This document shows positions 7,909-16,216 of a stretch of DNA of 64,000 bases, in pieces. The position numbers and the translations under genes were made by a program. The stretch is from VRUE01 sp963699215. GTDB taxonomy: Bacteria > Actinomycetota > Thermoleophilia > Solirubrobacterales > 70-9. The notes beneath the pieces are model-generated. The model was not told where the DNA came from and did not search any database. It saw only the letters and a program-made list of their open reading frames with translations. Position 1 is the first letter of the stretch; every line of letters begins with the position of its first letter. The stretch spans positions 310,001-374,000 of the forward strand of contig OY969422.1 of NCBI GenBank assembly GCA_963699215.1, read 5' to 3'.

Positions 7909-8853
7909 GCCAATGGTGTCAGGCGCCAAGTCGCCCGAGCGGTCGCGCGCTGCCACTTTGCCTTCCGCGGCTTCCCTCTTCACGCGGCGCTCGTTCCACC
8001 AGCGCGGGAACCAGATCAGCAGGCCGAGACCGATGCCGGCTACAGCCGCGGCGATCGGCCAGACGACCGGGTCGCCCTTCTGCACGGTGACGATCCCTGA
8101 GGCCACCAGGACCACGCCCAGCGCGGTGCGCAGGAACCCGGTCGGCGCCCGCGCCGCGAAGTGGGAGCCAACGACGACTCCGGGCACCGAGCCGAGCAGG
8201 ATGTTGCCGGCCAGGACGAAGTCGACGTTGCCCCCGACCCAGTGGGCGATGCCGGCGGCCCAGAGCAGGATCGCGGCGTGGAAGACGTCGGTGCCGACGA
8301 CCTTTTTCGGCGCCAGGCGGAAGACCGCGATCAGCAGGATCGCGATCACCGTGCCCGAGCCGGCGGAGGTGATGCCGATGACGAAGCCGGTGGTGGCGCC
8401 GATGGCGACCGCGGCGATCTTGTGCCGCCGCTTCAGCTCGAAGTCGTCGCGCTCTTCGATCAGGTTGCTGAGGATCAGCGCCCGGGCCAGGGTGATGATC
8501 CCCACCATCAGCAGGGTCCCCCCCAGCAGCGCGTAGACGAGCGAGTCGAGGCGCTCTTCGCCGACCTTGCTCTGCAGGATCGAGATCGCCCACACGCCCG
8601 CCACCGAGGCGGGCACGCTGCCGGCGGCGAGCCACAGCGCGAGGCCCATGTTGACGGTGCCCATCCGCAGGTGCCGCCAGCCGCCGACGGTCTTGGTCAC
8701 CGCGGCATAGAAGATGTCGGTGCCGATCGCCGTCACCGGCTTGACGCCGAAGATCAGAATCAGCAGAGGCGTCATCAGGGTGCCGCCACCCATGCCGGTC
8801 ATGCCGACCATTGCTCCGATGCCGAAGCCGAAGATGACGATTGCCGGGTCCAT
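7906..8853 (-). CDS. Sulfite exporter TauE/SafE family permease (TSUP)
   Basis: Integral membrane protein (315 aa) with about eight hydrophobic helices in two repeats. Family motifs are GIGAMVGMTGMGGGTLMTPL near the N-terminus and the second-repeat IGITSAGSGTVIAILLIAVF. Such proteins export sulfite or organosulfonates or move other sulfur anions; the substrate is not readable here. It is co-directional with the Rrf2 gene 16 bases downstream, which fits sulfur control. The C-terminus is a charged cytoplasmic tail. The start is the ATG at 8853; no strong ribosome site is visible. Confidence 0.88.
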   Translation of the reverse strand: MDPAIVIFGFGIGAMVGMTGMGGGTLMTPLLILIFGVKPVTAIGTDIFYAAVTKTVGGWRHLRMGTVNMGLALWLAAGSVPASVAGVWAISILQSKVGEERLDSLVYALLGGTLLMVGIITLARALILSNLIEERDDFELKRRHKIAAVAIGATTGFVIGITSAGSGTVIAILLIAVFRLAPKKVVGTDVFHAAILLWAAGIAHWVGGNVDFVLAGNILLGSVPGVVVGSHFAARAPTGFLRTALGVVLVASGIVTVQKGDPVVWPIAAAVAGIGLGLLIWFPRWWNERRVKREAAEGKVAARDRSGDLAPDTIG

Positions 8854-8883
8854 CAGATTGCCGCGCGGGGTACTTATCGACTT

Positions 8884-8904
8884 TCCTGACCTTTTTGGTC
8901 AGGA
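8884..8904. promoter_or_regulatory. Perfect palindrome between divergent sulfur-block genes
   Basis: An 8-base arm (TCCTGACC) and its exact complement (GGTCAGGA) flank TTTTT. The centre TGACCTTTTTGGTCA (8887-8901) matches the other two candidate Rrf2 sites. The right arm contains the AGGAG ribosome site of the ABC ATPase starting at 8912, so binding or RNA folding could block translation as well as transcription. Confidence 0.5.
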
Positions 8905-8911
8905 GCGCGGA

Positions 8912-9745
8912 GTGCGCCAGGATACCAATGTGAATGCGGAGACCAAGCAATTCGCCGTCGCCGCGGCATCGCCTGCCTCCGACTCGGCGGCCGCGGCTGT
9001 CTCGGTCCGCGGCCTCGGGCACAGCTACGGCGAGCTGACGGCGATCGAGCGGCTCGACCTGGAGGCGCCCGCGCACGGCGTGCTCGGCCTGGTCGGCCCG
9101 TCGGGCTGTGGCAAGTCGACCCTGCTGGAGCTGATCTCGGGGCTGCAGCAGCCCAGCGCTGGCGAGATCGAGGTCGGCGGTGCCGGCGATCGGCGCGGTC
9201 GCCTCGCCCGCTGCGCCTTCATGCCCCAGCGCGACATGCTGCTGCCCTGGCTCTCGGCGGTCGACAACGCGGCGCTGGCGCTGCGCAACCGCGGCGTCCG
9301 CCGCGGCCCGGCGCGGGCGGAGGCGGGGCGCCTGTTCGAGCGCTTCGGCCTCGCCGGCTTCGAGCGCACCCGCCCCGCCGAGCTCTCTGGCGGGATGCGC
9401 CAGCGGGTCGCCTTCCTGCGCACGCTCGTCGCCGGCAAGCCGGTACTGGCCCTGGACGAGCCCTTTGCCTCGCTCGACGCGATCACCCGCGCCGAGATGC
9501 AAGCCTGGCTGGCGGCCGCCCTCGCCACCGACCCGCGCACCGTCATCCTCGTCAGCCACGATGTCGAGGAGGCGCTCTACCTCGCCGACCGGGTCGCGGT
9601 GCTCTCGGCGCGACCCGCGCGCCTGGTCGAGAAGCTGAGCGCCCCGGCGCCCCGTGCGCCCGACCGCGACGCCGCCGTCACCGACCCCGAGTTCGTCGCC
9701 GTCCGCGAGCGCGCGCTGGCGGCGCTGCGCGAGGGGTCGCAGTGA
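8912..9745 (+). CDS. ABC transporter ATPase (ThiZ/SsuB-like)
   Basis: ATPase (277 aa) of a nitrate/sulfonate/thiamin-precursor type importer. Walker A GPSGCGKST, the MPQRDMLLPW Q-loop phrase, signature LSGGMRQRVAFLRTL and Walker B LALDEPFASLDAITR are intact, with SHDVEEALYLADRV after them. The GTG at 8912 is chosen because AGGAG lies six bases upstream; an in-frame GTG at 8930 is less favoured. It is the first gene of a three-gene transporter operon divergent from the TauE/SafE gene. It overlaps the permease start by four bases. Confidence 0.88.
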   Translation: MRQDTNVNAETKQFAVAAASPASDSAAAAVSVRGLGHSYGELTAIERLDLEAPAHGVLGLVGPSGCGKSTLLELISGLQQPSAGEIEVGGAGDRRGRLARCAFMPQRDMLLPWLSAVDNAALALRNRGVRRGPARAEAGRLFERFGLAGFERTRPAELSGGMRQRVAFLRTLVAGKPVLALDEPFASLDAITRAEMQAWLAAALATDPRTVILVSHDVEEALYLADRVAVLSARPARLVEKLSAPAPRAPDRDAAVTDPEFVAVRERALAALREGSQ

Positions 9746-10494
9746 AGCGCTGGGCCCTCCCGTGCCTCGCCCTCGCCGCGCTGGTCGGCGCCTGGCAGGT
9801 CGCGGCGAGCAGCGGCGCCCTCGCCGACCTGCTCGGGCTCGAGCCCTTCCTCGTCCCCTCTCCCGCCGAAATCGCCTCGGCACTGTGGGAGAGTCGCTCG
9901 CTGCTTGCCGAAAACGCCTGGGTGACTCTGCAGGAGATCCTGCTCGGCTTCTTGATCGGGCTCGCCGCCGGTCTCGGCTTCGCCGCCGTCCTGCGCCCCT
10001 TCGAGACGCTGCGGCTCACCTTTTACCCGCTGATGATCGCCTCGCAGGCGATTCCGATCCTCGTGCTGGCGCCGATCCTGGTCGTCTGGTTCGGCTACGG
10101 GATCGGGCCCAAGCTGGCGGTCGTGGCGCTGATCTGCTTCTTCCCGATCGCCGTCGCCACGGCCGACGGCCTGCGCTCGGTCGACCCCGACGCGGTCAAG
10201 ACGATGCGCAGCCTGGACGCCTCTCGCCGCCAGTTGCTCTGGCGCCTGGAAGCGCCGACCGCTCTCCCCTTCGCCTTCAGCGGCAGCAGGATCGCGATCA
10301 CCTTCGCCCCGATCGCCGCCGTCTTCGGCGAGTGGGTCGGCGCCGACTCCGGCCTCGGCCACCTGATCCTGCAGGACAACGCGAACCTGCAGACTGCGCG
10401 GCTGTTCGCTGCGGCCACCGTCCTCGCCGCAATTGCGCTCGGCCTCTACGGTCTCCTCGCCCTCGCAGAGCGCCGCATCGTCACTTGGCGATAG
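9742..10494 (+). CDS. ABC transporter permease (ThiX/SsuC-like)
   Basis: Membrane permease (250 aa) with about six helices. The EAA-type loop reads VKTMRSLDASRRQLLWRLEAP and is preceded by IAVATADGLRSVDPD, both typical of the SsuC/ThiX/TauC group. The start overlaps the ATPase stop (ATGA). It is expected to form a homodimer with the preceding ATPase and to receive substrate from the lipoprotein encoded next. Confidence 0.88.
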   Translation: MKRWALPCLALAALVGAWQVAASSGALADLLGLEPFLVPSPAEIASALWESRSLLAENAWVTLQEILLGFLIGLAAGLGFAAVLRPFETLRLTFYPLMIASQAIPILVLAPILVVWFGYGIGPKLAVVALICFFPIAVATADGLRSVDPDAVKTMRSLDASRRQLLWRLEAPTALPFAFSGSRIAITFAPIAAVFGEWVGADSGLGHLILQDNANLQTARLFAAATVLAAIALGLYGLLALAERRIVTWR

Positions 10495-10504
10495 AAAGCA
10501 GGGG

Positions 10505-11512
10505 ATGAAGCCCCTCCGCCTGCCGGCGATCGCCGCCGCCGTCACCCTGACGGCGCTCGCCCTCGGTCTGACTGCCTGCGGCGAGAAGAGCGAGGACGTG
10601 GGCGGCGCCAAGGCCGAGCCCTTCGGCCTGACGCTCGACTTCTACCCGAACCCCGACCATGCCGGCATCTACATGGCGCAGAAGCTCGGCTACTTCGCCG
10701 ACGCCGGGCTCGACGTATCGATCCACACCCCGTCCGACCCGGCGGCGCCGATCAAGCAGGTGGCCGCAGGCCGCACCGACCTGGCGATCTCGTACGAGCC
10801 CGAGGTGCTGCTGGCACGCGAACAGGGCCTCGACGCGGTCGCCGTCGGCGCCGTCGTCGACCACCCGCTGACCTCGCTGATCTGGCTGAAGAAGTCCGGG
10901 ATCGATGGGATCGGCGGCCTGCGCGGCAAGACGATCGCCACCGCCGGCATCCCCTACCAGGACGCCTACCTGAAGACGATCCTCGCCCGGGCCAAGCTGA
11001 CCCCCTCCGACGTGAAGACCGTCAACGTCGGCTACGGGCTGCTGCCGGCGCTGGCCGGCGGCCGCGCGCAGGCGATGCTGGGCGGCTTCAGCAACGTCGA
11101 GGGGGTCGACCTGCGCCTGCGCGGCATGAACCCGATCGTCACCCCCGTCGACCGCCTCGGCGTGCCGACCTACGACGAGCTGGTCCTGGTCGCGAACGGG
11201 GAGCGGCTCGCAGAGGACCCGGAGGCGATCCGCCTCTTTCTCGCGGCGCTCGCCCGCGGAACCGCGGCCGCCGTCAAGAGCCCCGCCGCGACGACCGAGG
11301 CGCTGCTGGCGGCGAACCCCGACCTCGACCCGAAGCTAACCCGGGCCGAGGTCGACGCGACCCTGCCGCTGCTCTCCACGCGTGGCCGCATGGACCCCGC
11401 CGAGTGGAGGGCGTTCGCCGCCTGGATGCAGGAGAACGAGCTGATCGCCGGGCGCCCGGACGTCGCCGAAGCGATGAGCGACGAGTACCTAGCGGGCGAG
11501 ATTCCCGAGTAG
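10505..11512 (+). CDS. NMT1/ThiY-like substrate-binding lipoprotein
   Basis: Extracytoplasmic receptor (335 aa) starting at the ATG at 10505, ten bases after the permease. A lipoprotein signal (TALALGLTACGEK) is followed by LDFYPNPDHAGIYMAQKLGY, a hallmark of the NMT1/THI5-like receptors that bind pyrimidine precursors of thiamin or related compounds. The later phrase VAAGRTDLAISYEPEVLLAR is also typical. Placement beside the sulfur regulator could instead suggest a sulfonate, but the motif favours ThiY. No TPP riboswitch is seen upstream of the operon. Its 3' end overlaps the convergent GGDEF-EAL gene by 24 bases. Confidence 0.78.
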   Translation: MKPLRLPAIAAAVTLTALALGLTACGEKSEDVGGAKAEPFGLTLDFYPNPDHAGIYMAQKLGYFADAGLDVSIHTPSDPAAPIKQVAAGRTDLAISYEPEVLLAREQGLDAVAVGAVVDHPLTSLIWLKKSGIDGIGGLRGKTIATAGIPYQDAYLKTILARAKLTPSDVKTVNVGYGLLPALAGGRAQAMLGGFSNVEGVDLRLRGMNPIVTPVDRLGVPTYDELVLVANGERLAEDPEAIRLFLAALARGTAAAVKSPAATTEALLAANPDLDPKLTRAEVDATLPLLSTRGRMDPAEWRAFAAWMQENELIAGRPDVAEAMSDEYLAGEIPE

Positions 11513-13786
11513 CTCGAAGCCGCCCTCGCGCAGCAGGCTCGTCACCTTCTGCGAAGCAAGCGGGCGCGAGAAGAGGTGACCCTGCGCGAAGTCGCAGCCG
11601 AGGCGGCGCAGCTCGGAGAGCTGCGCCTCGTTCTCGACCCCCTCGGCGATCGCGTCGAGCGAGAGCGCGCGAGCCATCCCAATCACCGCCTCGACGATCG
11701 CGGTCCGCTCCTGCTCGAGCCCCAGGCCCTCGACGAAGGAGCGGTCGATCTTCAGCGCGTCGAAGGGGAAGCGGTTGAGGTAGGCGAGCGAGGAGTAGCC
11801 CGTGCCGAAGTCGTCGAGGACGAGGCGGACGCCGATCTCGCTCAGATCTTCGAGGGTCGCGATGGCACTCGCCGACTCCTCGACCAGGACGCTCTCGGTG
11901 ATCTCCAGTCGCAGGTTGACCGGGTCGAGACCGGTGCGGGCGAGGATCTCGCGCACCGAGTCGGCCAGCTCCCGGTGGGCGACCTGGCGGGCGGAGAGGT
12001 TGACCGAGATGTCGAGCGGGCGCTGATCGGGGCGCAGGTCGTGCCAGCCGAGCGCCTGGCGGCAGGCGGTCTCCTGCACCCAGCGCCCGATCGGCTCGAT
12101 CAGGCCGCTGTCCTCGGCGATCGAGACGAACTCGCCGGGGTCGAGCAGGCCGCGGTTGGGATGGTTCCAGCGCACCAGCGCCTCGAGGCCGACGATCTCG
12201 CCGCTGCCGAGGGCGACCACCGGCTGGTAGTGCAGCTCCAGCTCGTCGCGGTCGAGCGCGTGGCGCAGCTCGCGCTCGGTCTCCAAGCGGCGCACTGCGC
12301 GTGCCCGCATCTCGGCATCGAAGACCTCGCAGCGCCCGCGGCCGCGCTCCTTCGCCCTGTACATCGCCGCGTCAGCGTCGCGGATCAGCAGCTCGGCGTC
12401 GACCGGCTCGCGGCCGGTGGGCCGGGCGACCGCGATGCCGATGCTGGCGGTGACGAAGTGATCGGCGCCGCCCATCGGGTAGGGCTCTGAGAAGGCGCCC
12501 GCGACGCGGTCGGCGATCGCAATCGCCTCCTCCTCGTCGGTGAGGCGGTCGACGAGGATGCCGAACTCGTCGCCACCGAAGCGGGCGACGATGTCCCCGG
12601 GCCGCAGGTGGGCGCGCAGCCGCGGCGCGACCGCGCGCAGCAGCTCGTCGCCGGCATGATGGCCGATGCTGTCGTTGATCAGCTTGAAGTGGTCGAGGTC
12701 GAGGAAGAGGATGCCGACCGGCGAGCCCGAGGCGATGCTGCGGCGCAGCGCGTCGCGCAGCGAGTCGACGAAGCTGAGCCGGTTCGGCAGCCCGGTCAGC
12801 GAGTCGTGCAGGACGCGGTGACGCAGGGCCTCGTCGGCGCTGTGGCGCTCCAGCGCATCGGCCAGCACGTTCGCCGAGGCCTGCGCGAAGTGGACGTCCT
12901 GGGGGGTGAAGCGACTCGGCTCGGTGGAGTGGATGTCGAGCACGCCGAAGGGGCGCTCCTTGCCGGCGATCGGCACCGCGAGGCTGCTGCGGACGCCGTG
13001 CACCCGCAGGGCGGGCGGCATCGAGAAGCGCCGCTCCGTCGACCAGTCGTCGACGATGACGTGCAGGCCCGACTCCAGCGCCGCGCCGGCGTGGGAGTCG
13101 CGAGCCGCCGATACGCGGCGCTCCGGCTCGCTGCCGCGTTCCTCGAGCCCGGCGCGGAGGTGCAAGCGGCGACCCTCGCGGCCGGCCTCCCATACGCACG
13201 CCGTCTCGACCCCCTCGATCTCGGTCATCAGCGGCACGACCTGCTTGGCCAGCCTTGCCGGGTCTCCGTCCTGCAGCGCGTAGCGGCCCAGACGCGCCAC
13301 CGCGGCCTGCTGCGCCGCCGCACGGTGCAGCTCCTGCTCGGCGATCTTGCGCTCGGTGATGTCGTAGAGGACGCCGTGCCAGATCTGGATGCCGTCGCCG
13401 TCGGGCTCGAGCACCGCCTCGTCGAGGATCCAGACGATGTCGCCGTCGCGGGTGATCATCCGGTAGTCGATCGGCGGGCCGTTGCCGGCCTCGCTGCCCG
13501 CCTTGCGGGTCTCCTGCTCGAGCGCCCGCTCGCGGTCGTCGGGATGGAGCCGCCCCGCCCAGAGCCCGGGGTCCGCCATCCACTCCTCCGGGCTGTAGCC
13601 GAGGATCTCCTCTATCTGGGGGCTGACGTAGCGCCAGCGGCCCCGCTCGCCCAGCTCGCAGGAGTAGACGATCGCGGGCAGACGCTCGACCAGGCGGCGA
13701 TAGTCGTCGCCGGCCGAGGAGATCTCGTCGAGGAACTCGGTTACGCGCTCTTCGGGCCAGCCCGCGCCCTGTCCGGCTCGCTCCAT
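11489..13786 (-). CDS. PAS-GAF-GGDEF-EAL cyclic-di-GMP enzyme
   Basis: A 765-residue signalling protein without membrane segments. Order: PAS with PAC (about 30-150, ending WHGVLYDITERK), GAF (about 175-320), GGDEF (about 335-495, intact RFGGDEFGIL) and EAL (about 515-760, with LEALVRW, EITES, DDFGTGYSSL, KIDRSF and EGVE). Both cyclase and phosphodiesterase sites appear intact, so it may make or degrade cyclic-di-GMP depending on its input. A PAS/GAF ligand or redox input is likely, but its nature is unknown. It lies 31 bases downstream of the AlkA-like gene. Confidence 0.93.
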   Translation of the reverse strand: MERAGQGAGWPEERVTEFLDEISSAGDDYRRLVERLPAIVYSCELGERGRWRYVSPQIEEILGYSPEEWMADPGLWAGRLHPDDRERALEQETRKAGSEAGNGPPIDYRMITRDGDIVWILDEAVLEPDGDGIQIWHGVLYDITERKIAEQELHRAAAQQAAVARLGRYALQDGDPARLAKQVVPLMTEIEGVETACVWEAGREGRRLHLRAGLEERGSEPERRVSAARDSHAGAALESGLHVIVDDWSTERRFSMPPALRVHGVRSSLAVPIAGKERPFGVLDIHSTEPSRFTPQDVHFAQASANVLADALERHSADEALRHRVLHDSLTGLPNRLSFVDSLRDALRRSIASGSPVGILFLDLDHFKLINDSIGHHAGDELLRAVAPRLRAHLRPGDIVARFGGDEFGILVDRLTDEEEAIAIADRVAGAFSEPYPMGGADHFVTASIGIAVARPTGREPVDAELLIRDADAAMYRAKERGRGRCEVFDAEMRARAVRRLETERELRHALDRDELELHYQPVVALGSGEIVGLEALVRWNHPNRGLLDPGEFVSIAEDSGLIEPIGRWVQETACRQALGWHDLRPDQRPLDISVNLSARQVAHRELADSVREILARTGLDPVNLRLEITESVLVEESASAIATLEDLSEIGVRLVLDDFGTGYSSLAYLNRFPFDALKIDRSFVEGLGLEQERTAIVEAVIGMARALSLDAIAEGVENEAQLSELRRLGCDFAQGHLFSRPLASQKVTSLLREGGFELLGNLAR

Positions 13787-13817
13787 GGCGTGCCTATCGG
13801 CAGCGTGCGAGGTTCCT

Positions 13818-14723
13818 TTATCTATACAAGCCGACCGTCCACGTTCCGGCGAGTCCCCGGTACGGAGCGTATGGCGCGTAGAACTCCTCGACCTCCTCGA
13901 CCGTGGCGCGGCGACCCAGGCGGGCGAGCCTGCCGACCAGCTTCAGGTAGATCAGATCGCCCGCCGGCAGCGAGTCCGCGTCGCCGCGGCCGAACAGGCC
14001 CAGGCACTGCACGGTCCAGGGGCCGATCTCGGGAATCGCGAGCAGGCGGCGGTCGCCGGCGGGATCGTCCGGGTCGCAGCGTTCAGTGGCGATCTCGCGG
14101 GCTGCCGCCCGCAGGGCGAGCGAGCGGCCGGGCGAGAGGTCCATCGCCGTCAGCTCGGCCGGCGCCCGCCCAGCGATCGTCTCCGCTCCCGGCACGTCGC
14201 GCAGCGCCTCCCGGTCGCTGCCCAGCCGCGAGCCCCACCGGCCGACGATGCGGCGCTGGATGCGGGCCGCCCGCTCGGCCTCGATCAGCTGTTTGACCAC
14301 GGCCCAGGCAAGCGCCTCCCAGGCCCACGGCCGCCGGCGCGGACGCAGGTGGGGACGGCGGCGCAGCTGCGGGCCGAGCAGCGGGTCGTGGCGGAAGCGG
14401 CGGTAGAACTCGGTCAGGTCGTCGTCGACGCCGAGCGCGAAGCGCATCCGCTCGATCGCCAGGCGCAGCTGAGACGGACCGGCCTGTCGGCTGGGTAGCT
14501 GAGCGGCCGTTGGCGGTGCCGTCACCGCGTCCGGCGCCAGCGGCTCGGCGCGCAGCAGCACCCGGTCGGCGGCCGGCTGCCAAGCGCGCACCAGGACGGA
14601 GCTGTCCTCGACCCGCAGCAGCCGCGAGACGACCCCGTTGCGAACCCGCATCACCCGGTCCTCGCTGCCGTAGGAAGGCAGCCGAAAGGGCGAGGGTGGC
14701 CGGGCCTCTACCTCGAGGTTCAC
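13818..14723 (-). CDS. AlkA-like DNA-3-methyladenine glycosylase
   Basis: Base-excision glycosylase of the HhH-GPD family (301 aa). The helix-hairpin-helix and catalytic segment reads LLAIPEIGPWTVQCLGLFGR, with the catalytic Asp in SLPAGDL. An N-terminal AlkA-type region and a central WEALAWAVVKQLI helix support the assignment. The GTG at 14723 overlaps the stop of the upstream 88-aa gene (GTGA), so the two are coupled. It would remove alkylated purines. A second alkylation-repair candidate (AlkZ-like) lies at 37.8 kb. Confidence 0.85.
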   Translation of the reverse strand: MNLEVEARPPSPFRLPSYGSEDRVMRVRNGVVSRLLRVEDSSVLVRAWQPAADRVLLRAEPLAPDAVTAPPTAAQLPSRQAGPSQLRLAIERMRFALGVDDDLTEFYRRFRHDPLLGPQLRRRPHLRPRRRPWAWEALAWAVVKQLIEAERAARIQRRIVGRWGSRLGSDREALRDVPGAETIAGRAPAELTAMDLSPGRSLALRAAAREIATERCDPDDPAGDRRLLAIPEIGPWTVQCLGLFGRGDADSLPAGDLIYLKLVGRLARLGRRATVEEVEEFYAPYAPYRGLAGTWTVGLYR

Positions 14724-14986
14724 TTACCGAGCAAGTGCACGTCCACGAGAAAGGACCGGCTCGCCACGACCTTCGGCCGCTGCTTGCGGCGCGGCAGCAA
14801 CTGTCCCTGCGACTTCTTCGCCACGGCGCCCACGGCGCGAACCGCAGCCACGGTCGCCGCCCCCGCCAGGACACCGCCGACGGCCGCTATCGCAGCGGTA
14901 CGGGCCTCGTTGCGAAGGACAAGGGCTGCGGGAGCGTCATGCGGCAGGACTCGGACGCGGACTGGCTCCAACTCGAACTCGCTCAC
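14720..14986 (-). CDS. Small single-pass membrane protein (88 aa)
   Basis: Function not recognised. A GTG at 14986 opens an 88-residue frame beginning MSEFELEPVRVRVLPHDAPA. One hydrophobic segment (TAAIAAVGGVLAGAATVAAV) is followed by a strongly basic stretch (KKSQGQLLPRRKQRPKVV), the pattern of a small anchored protein with a cytoplasmic positive tail. Coupling to the AlkA-like gene by a GTGA overlap supports the frame. The open frame extends upstream but there only mirrors the acyltransferase gene. Confidence 0.55.
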   Translation of the reverse strand: MSEFELEPVRVRVLPHDAPAALVLRNEARTAAIAAVGGVLAGAATVAAVRAVGAVAKKSQGQLLPRRKQRPKVVASRSFLVDVHLLGK

Positions 14987-15045
14987 CCGCCCGACTGTAG
15001 CGGTGCCGCCAGCGAGAACCCGCCGCGATCCCGGAACTTGCGCCT

Positions 15046-16191
15046 TTATGCGGCGCCGATCCCCTTCTCGTAGATGCGGTAGCGCTTGACGACCTTGCCG
15101 CCCATTCCCTCCATCGCCCGGTTCATCGGCTTGTTCGTCTCCAGGATCCAGCCCATCTCGCCGCCTTCGATCGCACCCGGCCTTTGCGCGGCCTCGAGGT
15201 GCTTGAGGTAGAGGCCGGCGGCGACCCCGCTGTGGTGGTACTCGCGCTTGACGCCGAGCGCGAAGACGCGCAGACGGTCGATCTTGCGCCTGCCAAGCAG
15301 GAAATGGAGCCAGCCGAAAGGCAGCAGCCGCCCGCCCATCTTCGCCAGCACCTGGTTGATGTCGGGCAGGGTGAGCGCGGCGCCGATCGCCTCGCCGTCC
15401 TTTTCGGCGATGTAGGCCCAGTCCTCGTCGAGCACCTGCTTGAGGGTCTTCGCGTGGAACTCGATCTCGGCGTCGGTCGGCGGGACGAAGCCCCAGTTGT
15501 CGGACCAGGCGTCGTTGTAGACCGGAGTGAAGAGACGCATCTCGCGCTCCAGATCGCGCTTCTCGATATTGCGGATCGTCACGCCTTCGTCGCGCAGCGC
15601 TTTCTCCGCCGCAGCGTGGATCGAGGGGTCGAAGCGCTCGCCCTCCTTGAGGCTGCCCAGCTCGAGCTCCCACATCAGCAGGTCCATCGCCTTGCCGAAG
15701 CCATGCGCCTCGAGCAGCGTCTTGTAGTGGGGCGGGTGCCAGTTCTCGAGGATGTAGGGCCGCAGCTCGTAGCCCTCGATCAGGATGCCGACCTCGTCGT
15801 TGGTGGTGAAGTCCATCGGGCCGAGGATGCGGGTGCGCCCCCGAGCCGCGGCCCACTCGGTGGCGGCGTCGAGGAGCGCGGCCGCCACCGCCGGGTCCTC
15901 GGTCGTCTCGAAGAACCCGAACATCGCGTCGCTGCCCCCTTGGGACTCGTCCCAGCACTCGTCGATCTGGGCCGTGATCCGCCCCACTGGCTCGCCGTCG
16001 CGCTCGGCGACGAAGTACTCCGCCTCGCCATGCTCGAACCAGGGGTTCTTCTTGCGGTCGAGGAACTGCATCCGCTCGAAGATCAGCGGCGGTACCCACT
16101 GTGGGCTGTCGCGATGGAGCTCGAACGGGACCTTGACGAAACGCTTCAGGTCGCGGCGGCTGCGAACCGGGCGGATAGCGAGGTTTGCCAT
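15046..16191 (-). CDS. GNAT-fold acyltransferase, YghO / bacterial ceramide synthase-like
   Basis: A 381-residue protein related to the YghO group. The N-terminus (KRFVKVPFELHRDSPQWVPP, then FEHGEAEYFVAERDGEPVGRI) and the later ALGVKREYHHSGVAAGLYLK fit an acyl-CoA N-acyltransferase fold with two GNAT-like halves. Members of this group sit beside serine palmitoyltransferase genes, and one proteobacterial member was shown to be a ceramide synthase; that knowledge is from memory. The divergent neighbour, 25 bases away, is an SPT-like enzyme, so a role in acylating a sphingoid base is inferred. An amino-acid N-acyltransferase is the alternative. Confidence 0.6.
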   Translation of the reverse strand: MANLAIRPVRSRRDLKRFVKVPFELHRDSPQWVPPLIFERMQFLDRKKNPWFEHGEAEYFVAERDGEPVGRITAQIDECWDESQGGSDAMFGFFETTEDPAVAAALLDAATEWAAARGRTRILGPMDFTTNDEVGILIEGYELRPYILENWHPPHYKTLLEAHGFGKAMDLLMWELELGSLKEGERFDPSIHAAAEKALRDEGVTIRNIEKRDLEREMRLFTPVYNDAWSDNWGFVPPTDAEIEFHAKTLKQVLDEDWAYIAEKDGEAIGAALTLPDINQVLAKMGGRLLPFGWLHFLLGRRKIDRLRVFALGVKREYHHSGVAAGLYLKHLEAAQRPGAIEGGEMGWILETNKPMNRAMEGMGGKVVKRYRIYEKGIGAA

Positions 16192-16216
16192 TGGGGCCGC
16201 AACCTACACTCCACCC

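Noticed and set aside
8853..8912. TPP riboswitch upstream of the ThiY-like transporter
   Set aside because: The region is only about 60 bases and lacks the conserved CTGAGA and ACCTGA elements; only the palindrome is present.
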